A DNA stretch of 64,000 nt, taken from contig OX579641.1 of assembly GCA_951230915.1 (NCBI GenBank), positions 2,976,001 through 3,040,000 on the forward strand. The letters are read 5' to 3'. Under the pieces are notes generated by a model. It was given only the letters and a program-made list of their open reading frames with translations. It did no database searches and was not told the origin of the DNA. This DNA comes from Antitrichia curtipendula (taxonomy: Eukaryota; Streptophyta; Bryopsida; Hypnales; Leucodontaceae). The translations under genes were made by a program, and so were the position numbers. Below are positions 38,101 through 50,149 of the stretch, in pieces (within the stretch, counting starts at the first letter, position 1; each line of letters opens with the position of its first letter).

Positions 38101-38800
38101 GCAATAGATGTGATTTTTTGCTACTTTTTTCACTGTTTTTTGACATTTCAAAACAATTTTGCAAACGCAATGAGTCAATTGAATGTTCTTTTTTCTCACC
38201 AAAGTGTTTTTCTTTTGGTTTTGAATCACTTTTTAGTTCAAAGTTTTTTCATTTGAGTAGGTTTAGAAATCGAATTTCACCTCGAATTGTGTTTTGAGGA
38301 CAATTTCAGCATCTTTTTTCAACACTAAAACATTATAATCTTTCAATCTATACGGTCAAATGACCTCAAATTTGATTTACACCATCTACAACATGTATAC
38401 TACAATATTGTACGGTTGAGATTTTCATACCTTACTCACATTTAGACTTATAACACTTGAAAAGGAAAGTTGTTTTTTGACATGGTTAGGCCTTGGGCGG
38501 TGAGGGGTTAATAACTTTTGCACACAGTATCCAAATGCCATGTTCTCTGGTGCGTTGGAACCTCCTTTCACTTGCCTACAAGAGCATATGAACATTTGAC
38601 CATTCTAATAATAGTAACTAGGCTCAGTAGCAAAAAGTGGCGGTTTTGGGTGTACCCACTTTATAGAGCTTGAAGAAATATAAATTTAGTGGTTAGTTGT
38701 GAAGGACTAATGCATTTAGAGTGATTTTATTTATTTATTTAATATAGTTATTTACATATTGAGAGTACATGAACAGATTAAAGTAAATATTTCCTTCTGT
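35150..38800. repeat. large dispersed AT-rich repeat, copy 1
   Basis: Diverged but collinear with 50150-51600 and 57830-59420. Landmarks are TTTCTACCT...CATGCATGA (35630-35670), the GTGGCCTTTAAAACTCA block (36375-36395), ACCACCACTTCTATTTACAT (about 36820) and GACTTGTCGTCTCTATC (about 37380). It is interrupted by the TTAA element at 37531-38511 and continues after it. No coding capacity; origin unknown. Confidence 0.55.
37531..38511. mobile_element. TTAA-flanked element, 981 bp, with 21-bp perfect ends
   Basis: TTAA plus CCCCTCACCGCCCAAGG at the left end is exactly mirrored at the right end, ending at 38511. The interior contains repeated TTGCGCATACTAG and GTAAAAATTTCA blocks (for example 37645-37690 and 38005-38050). 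The element sits inside the large repeat. The related sequence near 14950 lacks it, which shows an insertion at TTAA with TTAA duplication. Confidence 0.92.
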
Positions 38801-39312
38801 ATGTCAAAACACCATAAGGTAAATTTACCTATGACAGGCAGAATTGTGGACCAACCTAATTCAGGCCAAATTTTTTTTGTGAAGTACATTTCACAAGACA
38901 CATGTATTGTTCATGAACGTCTGGGCTTGCATTAGGCTAGTCCAAAGTTGGCCTGTTATAGACAGTTAATTTATGGTGTTTTGTAATTCCTTTAGTTTGT
39001 AGTAGACAAAATTGTGAGCCCATCTGGGTATTTTGCCGAAATCTTCTATGGTAAGCCAAATTGCTCTTCAATGAATATTTTGTTTGCAAAATTTATATGG
39101 GGGCATCTGTATTACAAGTTGTGGCTGTTCGAGAGATGAAACTTGGTAGAGAAGTAAGTAAGCTTACTATTTGAGTTGCGGTATTAGGACTTTTGGAGCA
39201 CTGCAAAGTTTATTCGTGTGACACCCTTTAAAATGTTTTTTTCTCTTATACAAGGATAATTTGAAGGGACCCCTTCATTAAGTTTCTCAAGTGTTGCTGC
39301 CTCAGAGTCTTA

Positions 39313-39725
39313 TTAAGGTAGAACTACCCATTACCACCCTGATTTGCAATCTAACTATATTGGGGCCAACTCTATGAAAGACACATATTTTTCAAAGGTG
39401 TGCTTTTGTTTCAGGAGTCAAATCCAAGTGGAATTATAATTTTTTGATAAAAATTATAATTTCTGTGAATTTCTGAAGTGAAATTGTACAACCGCTACTA
39501 GACTGGATTCATAAACGTCCTCTTACAACTCAATACCGCTTTCCAATGTATCTAATAGCACTTGAAGATTCACCAATCATTAATTGACATGTTATTTTTT
39601 AATAGCATTAATAAACTACTGTTGTTAGAATTTGAAGCGGATTTGCATGTTTTTCTGACGGAATAGGGACAAAGTTGTAGACCACGGATTTGAATCACTG
39701 ACGGAATTGGATAGTTCTACCTTAA
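39313..39725. mobile_element. TTAA-flanked MITE with GGTAGAACTA ends, 413 bp
   Basis: TTAA plus GGTAGAACTACCCA on the left; reversed right end GGTAGAACTATCCA. It is a different family from the CCCCTAAAGG elements. It lies directly upstream of membrane-protein pseudogene copy A. A third, inverted-type end (TTAAGGTAGAATTGC) sits at 39964. Confidence 0.8.
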
Positions 39726-39769
39726 ACACAGCTCAGCTGATCATATCAATGCTCTACCCTTGGACTAAT

Positions 39770-40710
39770 TGTTGAGAACTCACTACGGTGAGTTTTCATT
39801 GTTGTGGATCTGTCACAAGATGGAGTACCCTAATTCCCGCATTATGAGGTACTCTTGGCTCAAGTTTTTTTGCTCTTCACTGAGCTTATTTCCGTGGTCA
39901 AGGTCCCCTGCAGGAATCCTTGCCTCACTTATGATGTGGTGTATGTCTCAAAGGAATCGCCATTAAGGTAGAATTGCTGATTAATATATATATATATTTG
40001 TTATTTAGGTACTTTGGAGAAGCTATTTGTTAGCTCTCATATTTTTTAGAGATTGAAAAATTTGAGAGAAGTCATTTGCAAAAAGAATGAAGACATTATG
40101 ACAAGGAATGAATTTTGTGTGATTTTTCAAAGGTGAAATGTTAAAGCATGAGTAGATGTGTCCGCTTTCCAAGTGCATTGCCATTATAATAAAAGGCTGG
40201 TAAGATTGTGGTAATGGATGAGTTATTGATGTAAATGGGAGTTAGATATTACATTGGATGTCATTGTTGACATAAAAACAAGGGTTGTTAGATTCGATGT
40301 CATCTAAAATCCGTCAACTTAGACATCAATTGTTATATTAAACATCATCTAAAACAAGGTTTTCTTATAGAAAAGAAAAGCACTAGCAATTATATTTTTT
40401 TAGCATATTTGTTGGTTGAACACTTTGTTGATATATTGTATTTTCAATATTATAAAATCTACAAATGAAATGGTAGTCAATTTATTTGCTATATTTATTT
40501 TAATAGGACTTTGTTTAGAGCTTTTAAGAACACTAATTTTGCGAGTTGATCAAAACAATGAGCTTACAAGAAGAGCTTACATTTCTAGTATCATTTGTCT
40601 AGTGAATTTGGTTGTTTATATTGGGTTCTAGTATGCACAATGTTGTATTGGAGCTTCATGCACTTCAATATCCAAGTAGATCTTATCAATTTTTTTCACA
40701 TAATTCCTTA
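39770..40710 (+). pseudogene. membrane-protein family, decayed copy A
   Basis: Two coding fragments match the intact copy at 54594-55931. 39776-39960 encodes a stretch with SLLWICHKMEYPNSRIMRYS, equivalent to residues about 116-157 of copy C. 40416-40700 encodes NTLLIYCIFNIIKSTNEMVV and onward, equivalent to about 350-440. The middle is lost, stops interrupt the end, and the first fragment is followed by an insertion with a GGTAGAA end. The 3' flank to about 41374 also matches the flanks of the other copies. Confidence 0.75.
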
Positions 40711-41380
40711 AATTGGATAGGATTTGAAATACTTGGATATGTTTGAAAACAAATTTAATTGATGTATTTATTTCTATAAAGCTTCTTTTTATGCTTTTGA
40801 AATAAATATCAACATTTTTCATTTTAGAGGTGATATATATATGGATTATCTTCTTTTAAAATTCTTGAGCATTTTATTGATTTTGCAAATCTTTATAAAA
40901 TATGTCTTCAAGCAAGCATCAATTGTTTTTGCAATCATTTGATGAAAAGATTCTTATTAAAGTATTTCAAGTGATTTTAAATCAAAATGTTGGTGATTCT
41001 TTAATTTCTGATGGCTTGTGAGGTAGTCAAACAAGTCTAAAAAATGTCAAGACATGTCAAAATGTCAAAACATGTTATATGCTACACCAAGATTAGTTTG
41101 GTGCTGATTTTCAAATTAAAAAATATAAACTTTGATTTGTAAATTATATAAATTTAGTTGATCTCTTGATGCCCCCAATCAATATTTGTTGATTGAGTAT
41201 AAGGTCAAACTTATATTGAGCTCATTAATGTTTTATTTAGCTAATTATCTAGTCCATTGGCTAGAGTTTAGATCTAATATGAAAGTAAAAAACAGTTGTA
41301 TTGTTTTGAAGTCTAGTATTGTAGGAGTTTATCTCAAATGCAAGATTAACATGTGGGAATTTGGAGTGATGTAATAAAGA
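40711..41380 (+). repeat. 3' flank of membrane-protein copy A (duplicated)
   Basis: Matches DNA downstream of copy B (47215-47720 and 48700-48945) and copy C (55930-56200), including TTTTTGCAATCATTTGA and, at the end, TTGGAGTGATGTA. It shows the duplication unit extended about 1.2 kb beyond the stop codon. No gene. Confidence 0.65.
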
Positions 41381-41527
41381 TAGTCAACCAACAGTAGCTC
41401 TTTATGAAAAACCAGTTGGTTGACTACGTGGACCTTTCCACTTGGCAGATTGCATCAAGAATGTGAAGGCATTGAATTCTTAGGTGCCGCTTCGAGAGAG
41501 TTCTTTGTTTCGGGTGGACCTCGAAGT

Positions 41528-41904
41528 TCAGCACCCGCACGCACTTTCACCACCAACTTGCTGCTCAACCAATGGTTTGTGGAGAGCGTTCAACGAATTG
41601 TTCTCTTTCAGAGTCATTGTTGAGAAGGCCGTAAGAAGTTTGCAGTACGCATTGCGTAATATTCGGCAACCTTGGGTATATATAATCTCCACTTCTCCAG
41701 CAAGGGAACTTGGTCTCAGCACATGGGTGACATGAGCCACTCCTTCAATTCTGCGTAGAGGACTCGATCGTAGCAGGAAAAGCAACTGCCACAGCATCCC
41801 CAGATTGGAGCGTTTTTGCAACTTCTGTGGTTGCAAACTCCAACTCGAAACCTGCAGTCTCGAATATGGCTGCATTTGCACCACCACCACCTGGTTTCAG
41901 CCGC
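41528..41904 (-). pseudogene. macro-domain fragment, bHLH140/aprataxin-like, frameshifted
   Basis: On the minus strand after an AG acceptor at 41905-41906, one frame encodes RLKPGGGGANAAIFETAG and LQSGDAVAVAFPAT. Another frame then continues with SPLRRIEGVAHVTHVLRPSS, YTQGCRILRNAYCKLLTAF. This is the order of a macro (ADP-ribose-binding) domain as in plant bHLH140/aprataxin-like proteins. The frame changes near 41770, so the fragment cannot make the full domain. No zinc-finger or HIT domain is visible next to it. It is probably a captured or duplicated exon, of higher GC than its surroundings. Confidence 0.55.
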
Positions 41905-42152
41905 CTGAAAATGCAGACAGTCATGTTTACTCAATCATAGATCTAGCAAGAAGTTTCAAGAAATCTGCGTCAAACTGGATCGGAGTGGACAATTTTGAAG
42001 CAATCACTGCTTACAGATATAGCTATGAAATCAGGCCATGCTCACCAATTCGTTGCATTTGCAAAGAATCTGCACTTGGGACCTCCTGATGAATGCAGTT
42101 TTGTAACATATCTCCAGCTGTCCAGCATGTATGAGCAGCTGCATTGATGAGA

Positions 42153-42347
42153 CACAGGGAGTTCATATCGCATTCCCGGTGTTAATTCCCGGTGAGTGTC
42201 AAAATTCCCACTGAGATTTAAAATTTGACACCTGTAAAAACTTTTCTATTTACAGGTATTTTGGACACATGTTGCAACTACGCGTACACAGGGAATTTTG
42301 ACACTCACCGGGAATTAACACCGGGAACGCGATATGAACTCCCTGTG
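42153..42347. mobile_element. 195-bp hairpin element with CACAGGGAG ends
   Basis: Arms of about 57 bases starting CACAGGGAGTTCATATCGC pair almost perfectly. The flanks are AGA on both sides (42150-42152 and 42348-42350), a 3-bp duplication. The loop contains a second small inverted repeat. Confidence 0.9.
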
Positions 42348-43104
42348 AGAGTCCAGTTGCAGCAGCCTTTTTCGAAACCCTACCTAGCATGTCTTCCTAA
42401 TTTAGGTCGAATCATCTCCTCATTTTCTTGTTCTTTTCTGGTTGTCCAAGGTCAAAAATGGAAAATTAGGGTGATTCTACCTCAATCAGCATCCATCTTC
42501 ATGCATGACTAAGTTATTGGGTCCTTTTTTACTACATTATTGAAATGGGAACTGCAAATTCATTGCATTGAAAGCATAAAATGATCAGAGCATGTACATT
42601 AAAAGCCAAATGATCACCTACATCAGTTTTGTAAGCAGCCTATGGTTGGAAATTGATTTGCCTACAGATGAAGAATGAGACAAACAGAATCTTCATGAAA
42701 AAAATTCATGACAATTTTGTTTTTGAGAAGAAAAATTTCAAAAATTATGAAATCCTCCTTAAAACTATTTCTCTTCACGGGAATTTTTTTCCTGAACCTT
42801 CCCCATGCCACAGATAGGCCGAATTGCTTAAGTGGTTGGAAATAGGTCGTTATCTTGATATGAGTTCCACATGTTGCGATGAGAAGGGGCGATGGAGGCA
42901 GGAGTCCCTGGACAGAGGAGAAGAAGCCGGCAGTTGGGCACCCGGATGGCCGGGGGGGGGACGCCTTCATCGCCAGAGGTGGCGGATAGGAGGGGCAGGG
43001 CAGTAGTCGGAACTCGGAAACGTGCCAAATTTCCGGCCTTGCTCCACTGCCCCCAATAGTGCATTAAAGCTGGACGGATGCACAGCGACATACCTGCCCG
43101 GTTG
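42348..43104. other. intergenic DNA
   Basis: No gene seen. 42400-42560 resembles part of the large dispersed repeat (GATTCTACCTCAATCAGCAT, CATGCATGACTAAGTTATTG). Confidence 0.5.
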
Positions 43105-43436
43105 CACAGGAAAACCGGCGGGGCGTTACCCCCGGTATTTGGGCCTCCTTACATGTATCGGTGGGTGGAGGAATCAACTGGGGTCGAAATATAGAAAGTA
43201 CTTTTATGCTCCATCTATAGTGTCTAATAATAGACACTGATATTGGTAGAAATCTCTCTCCTACTTTCCACGCTTGCTGATCATCGGTGGTAGTGTTCTT
43301 GTCTTCTAATTGCTTTCTTTGCCTATCGGGCTCACATGTAAGCTGGCCCAAATATATTCATAATGGGGGGTTTCAAGTTACACCCCCAATATAATACGGT
43401 GGGTAGGTGGGTAAACGCCCTCCCGTTCTCCCAGTG
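43105..43436. mobile_element. 332-bp element with CACAGG/CAGTG ends
   Basis: Left end CACAGGAAAACCGGCGGGGC; right end reads GCCCTCCCGTTCTCCCAGTG. The flanks are TTG on both sides (43102-43104 and 43437-43439). The arms are less perfect than in the shorter family members and the centre is unrelated DNA. Confidence 0.75.
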
Positions 43437-43572
43437 TTGGAGGCCAGTGGAATCCTGTTCATTTCGTCGTTGGGATTGGCGGCCGTCCTTTTTCGCCCTT
43501 GAATTCTTCCAAAGTACGGTACCTCTGCACTGCATCACCACCGCATTGTCATGTTAGGAAGAAATCGGGAAT

Positions 43573-43725
43573 CGCAGGGAGAAAACGGGGAGGCGTTACC
43601 CCCGGTGTAAACTTGGGGGGTGTAGCTCCCCCCCCCAATTTTTTTTTCCTTAAAACAGAAAGTTTTGGGGGGGTAAAGCTACAACCCCCAAGTTTACACC
43701 GTGACGCCTCCCCGATCTCCGTGTG
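43573..43725. mobile_element. 153-bp fold-back hairpin element
   Basis: Arms start CGCAGGGAGAAAACGGGGAG and pair around an A/T-rich loop near 43650. The flanks are AAT on both sides (43570-43572 and 43726-43728). The GGCGTTACCCCC block is shared with the element at 43105. Confidence 0.85.
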
Positions 43726-44439
43726 AATCATCGGGATAAAGGTGGAATCCGATGTGCTTGCAACTGTTTACTTTTGGGTATTCCAACTCTGGGAATAAAG
43801 TGCAAGCTGGACGCTGCCACATTTCCCGTGCAAGTGGTTGTCGATCTTATCTGATGTGACTACTTGGTTGTTGTTCACTTTTTTGTGAAATTCCATGCGT
43901 TTTTTGTGCGTTTTCTGTCCTGATTCTTATGCAGCTGCCCTGCTTAAGAGAAACTGATGCCTTCTCATGAATTGCGCCACCAATTCATGAGTCTACCTGT
44001 TCTTATTCATATCTGGTGCTTTTCGGGATGTCAGGAGATGACACTTCAAAACAACAGAGTGCTAGAATCTTACTGTCGCGAAGAGTAGTCTACAAATTTG
44101 ATTTCCTGTGACCCCACGACTGGAGGTCAACTTCTCACTTTCTCTCCACGAGCATCAGTCCGGCATTTCAAGGTTAACAAGTCAACCATCAATTGTCAAT
44201 GCAAATTGAAAAACTACCCCCATTGGTTTCGCATATTCACCCGCCGTGTTGACTTTCTCTGTCGGAGATGCTCTGATCCCAACCTCTTCCTACGAAGCAG
44301 CTCGATGCGCGTGTAACGGCCCTCGTTGCAGCCGTTCGTCGAGATCAATCGATGGCTACGAGCGCCTCCTCCTCCACAGTTTGCGAGGTTGGGAAGATGG
44401 GACAATATGGTAGCGCAAGTTTAAAAATACATTAGGAAA

Positions 44440-44560
44440 ATGGTAGAGGAAGCTTCCTCAACGGAGCTCTCCTTGTGTGGGCGGGGTGCCCCATCAATTG
44501 CATTTAAGCCCAGCGTAGACTCGACAGAGCTCACTCTGAGCGTGCGAGCGAGCTTCAGTC
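44440..44560 (+). promoter_or_regulatory. putative promoter of membrane-protein copy B
   Basis: A block conserved with 52915-53020: AGGAAGCTTCCTC, CATCAATTGCATTTAA (TATA-like at 44501-44507), then GTGCGAGCGAGCTTCAGTCT. About 1.3 kb of leader separates it from the ATG. A conserved CAG|GTACT at about 44790 (53233 in unit C) may be the donor of a leader intron. Confidence 0.35.
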
Positions 44561-45831
44561 TGTTTCGTGGGGAAGGGGATAGTTTCTTCAACTGGATAGG
44601 TGCACTCCCTCCGAGCAGTGATTTGGAGAACTTGCTGAACAGTGGTGCCCATCTTTAGAGAAATCGGGATTTTCCTTCGGTGACTTGCAATCAGGCGGCC
44701 AGAAGAAGCTTTTGTTTCGAAGCTCTTTGAGTGCATGCATGCATGTCACTAGCTACCGACAATTATACTCCACTCACTGGGCTAGTTCAGGTACTGGATC
44801 GCTTTGATCGATCTTTGATCTTTCTTCACTCTTGTAGTCTCGTGTTAATTCGTCTCTGATCATCTGTGACCTGTGTTGCTTCATTGGGATGCTTCAAGTC
44901 GTAACGAGTTTTGATGCAATGGACCTTAATTACTTAGAGATCTGAAACTTAAGGTTTAGTACCTGATTAATTAATGTAGTTAGGATTTGAGTTTGACTTC
45001 GTACATGTGGACTCCTCTTCGTGGTGGTCCAGAATGTTCTTGTACGTCGCCTTTGACACCGTAGGTACGGAACTTTCAAGCTGAATGCGTAGAATCGTGT
45101 CTACTTTCGAGTCAGACCTCGGGTCAGACAGTGCGCGTGTGTTCATGTGATCTCGAGTCTGTTCCTGCAGCTGTCCATATTTTCGTCTGATGGATGGCTG
45201 TCGGCATTGACTCCTGAGTTAGAAAATCCAACAATTATGACCTCTTCTACACGGTAGTTCATTTGTGCTCAAGTGAATCCTTTAGCACCATTTACTCCTG
45301 TATTATACTGGGTATGCAACTCCCGTATTATATGGCTATGATTATAATCACTTCTAATGCATTTTTGTCCAATTGCAAGGGATATAATTTGTCTTAATGC
45401 TCAAAACTCTTGTCGCCCTTTTAACAAAGAATCTAAAAATATATTTGTAATTATAATGATCCTGCAGCCTTCTGGCGAAGAAATTCGTCGTAAGCAAACA
45501 ACGTACTTGAGCTGCAGAATTGGACTTCCGGAGCATTGCAACGTTGATCTAATAAGAAATTTTCAAGAAGTATTCTTAATCTTTAAAGAGACCTTGAATA
45601 GTCCCTTTCTAAATATTATTTTTCGTCGTCGTTGCTGCATCAGTGTTGATAAGCGCTGCTCATCTGCTTATATCAGTGCTTCGACCCAATCAGTGCTCGA
45701 GGGTCTTCACCGATATTTATCTATTTCTACAAATTATAACAACATTTGTTCAAGACGAGAGTGGAGAAATTGTGGTGTTCTTAATTGTGGTGCACGGCCA
45801 TACATTCTTTGGGGTTGTGGAAGAGGAGAGA

Positions 45832-47194
45832 ATGGCAGGGAGGAGGTGGATTGCAAGGGACGCTGCGGCATCCATGGGGTGGTGGTGTTTCATTATTTTC
45901 GCCGTCGGAGGATGTCGTGGAGTGTTGGCTGTTACTGATTCTGCTGCAACGGAGACCAATGGGGAGGAGGGAGGATGTTATCGTCCATTGTCGGATGTCA
46001 TTTGGGGATTCCTGGTCACTCTTCTTGCCTTGGCCGTCTCCCAGTGGGGCTCAAGTAAATATAGAGCTCCTTATGCAGTAGAGCCGGATGATGATGATAC
46101 AGAAAAGTCAGTTCACGTGATTTTTTGTGTACTGTTTCCACTTGAGGACCTTATTCCAATTGTTCGCAAGTCACTGCGGTGTGTTTTATTGTTGTGGGTT
46201 TGTCATAAAATGGAATACCCTAATGCGCGCATAATGAGTTGCTCGTGGCTCAAGTTTCTGTGCTCATCACTGGTTCCGTGGTCGAAGTCCTCTGTGAGAA
46301 TCCTTGCCTCCTGTGACATTGTGTTGTATGTATCAAACGAGTCTCCTTTACTTGAAAAGGAATGGTTATGGACTACTACAATGAAGGTGGAGGATGAATC
46401 GGAGGCAATGGTAGTTGGAGAGAATGGGGCAAGAGCAACCCGAAATGACCAATATGTAAGAATGAGACTGAGCGAAGAAGGATTAGCTTTGTTTGTGTGG
46501 AAAGAGGTTTTCTTCAAAGCAGAAGAGACCAAGCGCTTGCCCAAGTATGATGAGTTGAAGCATTTGCGTGGCAATTCAGGATTTGCAATCATTGCTATTG
46601 CGGTGCAAGCCTTGGGGTATATCTATGCGGTTGGTTTTCGGTTGGCAAAGAATTTGAGGATATCTCCCCTTGAAGGTCTTGGATTGGTTTTCAACATCTT
46701 ATTGTTGATCAAAGTATTTTTTTATAGCACTTGCAATCTTTGCCACAGGCCATTGGGTTATTTATATGGATGGAGATTGGGAAAATGAAGTTGGTGAATT
46801 TGACGACGATGACCAAAAAAAGTTCGAACTATACGATATAAGCAAAGTCCTAGCATGCGTATTCTTGGGTACATCTGTTGTTTTGAGCACTTTGCTGATA
46901 TATTGTATTGTCAATATAGTAAAAGCTACAAATTTAAGGATAGCATTACCCATCATATTTTTTTTATTAGGAGAGTGGATAGGATTTATAGGATTTATAA
47001 TTGGAGATGACATTTCTACTGTTGATGCTCGATTGATTACGATGGCTTCTATTTGCGTTACTGTTGGAATTGTATTGACCGCAATGGCTTATATTTGGGC
47101 TATAGCAAGGACAGTGATGTATTGGAGAATCATGGACTTCGATACACGGGCAGATCTTCTCAACCTTTCTCAAATAATCCCTTTCATTAGTTAG
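45832..47194 (+). pseudogene. multipass membrane protein, copy B, one frameshift
   Basis: Starts at ATG 45832 (MAGRRWIARD, with A at -3 and G at +4) and is collinear with the intact copy C. A run reading ATTGGGTTATTT at about 46752-46763, where copy C has ACTGGTTATTT, adds one base. The first frame ends at 46788 after 318 residues. The rest continues in a second frame from an in-frame ATG at 46766 to 47194, ending LNLSQIIPFIS. Nothing else is broken: predicted signal anchor, acidic loop and C-terminal membrane segments all remain. It is either a very young pseudogene, a two-protein locus, or an assembly error. Confidence 0.75.
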
Positions 47195-47403
47195 GATTTA
47201 ATCTACTTGGACATATTTTCAATGGATTTGATGGATTTGTTTTTATAAAACTTTCTTTTATGGTTTTGAAATAAATATCAATATTTTCCATTCTAGAGGT
47301 GATATCTATAATATTCTTTCTGAATGTTTTTTAGCATTTTACATGTTTTGGAAATCATTGTAGAATCCTTTTTGAACCAAGCATAAGTTGATTTTGCAAT
47401 CAT

Positions 47404-47632
47404 TTGACCTTTAAACGACGGACTCATAAACATGGAAATCATTTGCTTTGACATTGTGTGAATTGTTGGATTAAAATAATGCAAAAGTACTCATTGGAAG
47501 TCAAACTACTATAGATGATCTTCCCTTTTCCCACAAAATTTGGAGGATGAATAGTTGCGCTTATGTCCTACACATGAGATTCTCTTGTCATTCATTGGCT
47601 GCAAAATGTGCGCCTCGACATTTAAGGGTTAA
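47404..47632. mobile_element. short TTAA-type MITE, about 229 bp
   Basis: The right end CATTTAAGGGTTAA is clear (TTAA 47629-47632). The left end has decayed to TTGACCTTTAAACGACGG. The interior shares CTCATTGGAAGTCAAACTA with 13336-13571. Confidence 0.65.
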
Positions 47633-48050
47633 TGAAGTGCTTCTTAATGTGGTATTTTAAGTGATCTTAAAACAAAATGTTGGTGATTGTTTTAATCCTC
47701 ATGACTTGTGAAGTTAAAGAGAACCCATTTCTGGAGTTCAACTTTTTGATCTTGAAAATCAATCTATTTATAATCCAATTCTAGAGAAGCCCTCTCATTA
47801 TTTTGAGACATTAATGGACTCTCATCCTTTGAATTTACTACTTTTAAAAAAACAAATTTTATGCATGTCTAGGACACTAATAGATATCAACTAAACTTTT
47901 ATTTCAAATATTTATGGATATTTCAAAAAATATTAAGATAAAAAAAAATTTATTGAATTTTATTCAAAAAATAATCATTACAAATTAATCAATTATGAAT
48001 TTTGATAGCTAAAGAAAATAATTTTTTTAAAGGATTGAAAATAGGTTTGG

Positions 48051-48692
48051 TTAACCCCTAAATGCCCAAGGCCTATTTTGAGTTGCTTGGAATTTGCTCT
48101 AAATTGAACAAAATGCCAACATTTTGATAAGTTGTATCAATTTTTTTTGAATTGTAACAGTACAAATTCAAACTAGACATGTTAGAGATCTCATAGGAAA
48201 AGAAAACACGACAATATCACTTATGGAGTGAAAGATTATAATGTTTGACCTTGAAGGTGTTAAAACTGTACAAATCTTTCAATCCTCTTTTCACAAGTCA
48301 AATCTAAAAAGTTCGTAACCAAAAAAATATGATGTTAAAGGGCCTAACATGTATAACCCCAATCGATTCATGGCTTCTTAAAATCTACTCTATAACTTTT
48401 TTAAATGAATTTTGAATGTGATTTTTTCTCCAAGATCTAGTGTATTTGAGGCTTATTTCCAAGAGCTTTCAACACTACGGGAAGTCAAGATTGCAATGGG
48501 TACCCTTGTACAAAATCTTGAATAGAAAAATCACTATCACTTATTTTCAAGATCAGATTTTTAATGCTAAAACTAGACTTCAAGAAGAACTTTCCAAAAA
48601 TATAAACTACTAAAAATAGCAACTTGGTTAGGTTTTATTTAACTTCAATTTGCAAACACCAAATTTGGGTGCCTCGGGCATTTAGGGGTTAA
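48051..48692. mobile_element. TTAA-flanked non-autonomous element, 642 bp
   Basis: TTAA at 48051-48054 and 48689-48692. Ends are CCCCTAAATGCCCAAGGC, and CCCCTAAATGCCCGAGGC for the right end reversed. It is inserted in the 3' flank of membrane-protein copy B. No coding. Confidence 0.88.
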
Positions 48693-48945
48693 TTTAGTCC
48701 AAATTCCAAAAAATGTCAAGACTTGGCATATGCAACACTAAGATTTGTAAGCACCAATCAATATTCGTCAATAGAGTGTGAGGTAATACCCTTGCTGAAC
48801 TCATCAATTTTTTCAACTAATACCATCATTGTCTAGGGTTTAGATCTAATGTGAAAGCAAGAAGCATTTATATTGTTTTGAATCCTAGAATAGTGGATAT
48901 ATCTCAACTACAAGCTTAACATTTGAAAAATTGGAGTGATGTATT

Positions 48946-50149
48946 TGAAATTAGTATTGGAATAGTGTTTTGCATTCCCTTGTGCAATCAATATTTTTCA
49001 GAATTCTTAGAATTTTATAGAGTGCTTAAGATTCAATTATCATGATCTATCATATTTTGTGAATTTTATGATTTTTTTGTATTATTGAGAGACCCAAATA
49101 ATGAATTCCATTTGAAAACTTTGAATTCAAAAGTCCTTTGCAAGTGTTGCACCTTTTTGTCAACAACCATCCAAAAATAGTTAATTCCTTGTGGGTCAAA
49201 CTACACTCAAAGGTACCATTGGGGTTACTTTGCTAGGACAAGATTTGAGTCCTTTTTTGAACTTTTAAAGCTATAAATTACTTTGATGTTTTCATTTTTA
49301 AGAAAAAATTATAAATGAATAGTATTGCAATGTGTCCCTTAAATAAATTGGAGACAAAATTTTATAGACAAAATCCTTAATAAGACGTAAATCAGTAGTT
49401 TTAAGGCTAAATTTAGTATTTTTTTAAACAATATAGCACTTTAAAAGGATATTTTTGTTCAAATTTTTTACACTTTTCAAACATACAACTACTTAAAAGA
49501 ATCTTTTTAGTGATTAAATTTTTAACTCAAAATAGCATAATGTTTTTAATTAATTAATTGATTATTGATAAAATATTGATTTCATCTGATACAAGATTTA
49601 GACATTCAATTCCAAAAATAGCTTATATGGAGACCTTTAAGTCAATAATATATATACTTTTGTTCTAACACAATCATCATTTGGATTATTTTTTATATTG
49701 AAAAGGACATTCATAAATTTTTACTTCTGAATATTATAGAAAATAAAAAAGTATTCATTTGTAGCAAAATAATCCTTTTTTACTCTATCATATGATTATA
49801 TACATGATTTTTTTGGATTCAGTCACATAATTATTCATCAAAAATTAGAGCCCTTTTCTACCATTGAAATACTTGACATGTTAACATCTAAACTTCAATT
49901 AGAACTATAGTAAAGAATTTTTTATTTTTTAATGAATGAAATGGTCTTAGGCTTAACATGACTTGAAATACTAGTAAAAAATGACTAGCATTAATGGATT
50001 AGCATTAAAAGAAGTTACATTGCACATTTTAGTGGGTTTGACCCCTTTTGTGATACATTTGAGTGTGATTTGACCAAAGATTTCATTGAAGCTCCCTATT
50101 CATCATTCAAAAAATAGACTTCATAGAGTTTAAAGGTTACTAATAGCCT
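48946..50149. other. AT-rich intergenic DNA
   Basis: No gene or clear element seen. Confidence 0.6.

Larger units (their letters stand above)
44236..48945 (+). repeat. duplication unit B containing membrane-protein copy B
   Basis: Promoter, long leader, gene and 3' flank correspond to 52640-56200. The unit is longer here because TTAA elements at 47404 and 48051 have inserted downstream. The last part (48810-48945) matches 41236-41374 of copy A. Confidence 0.75.

Noticed and set aside
41381..41424. Hairpin TAGTCAACCAAC...GTTGGTTGACTA
   Set aside because: Short stem with a 20-base loop, no flanking duplication and no second copy seen; not enough to call an element.
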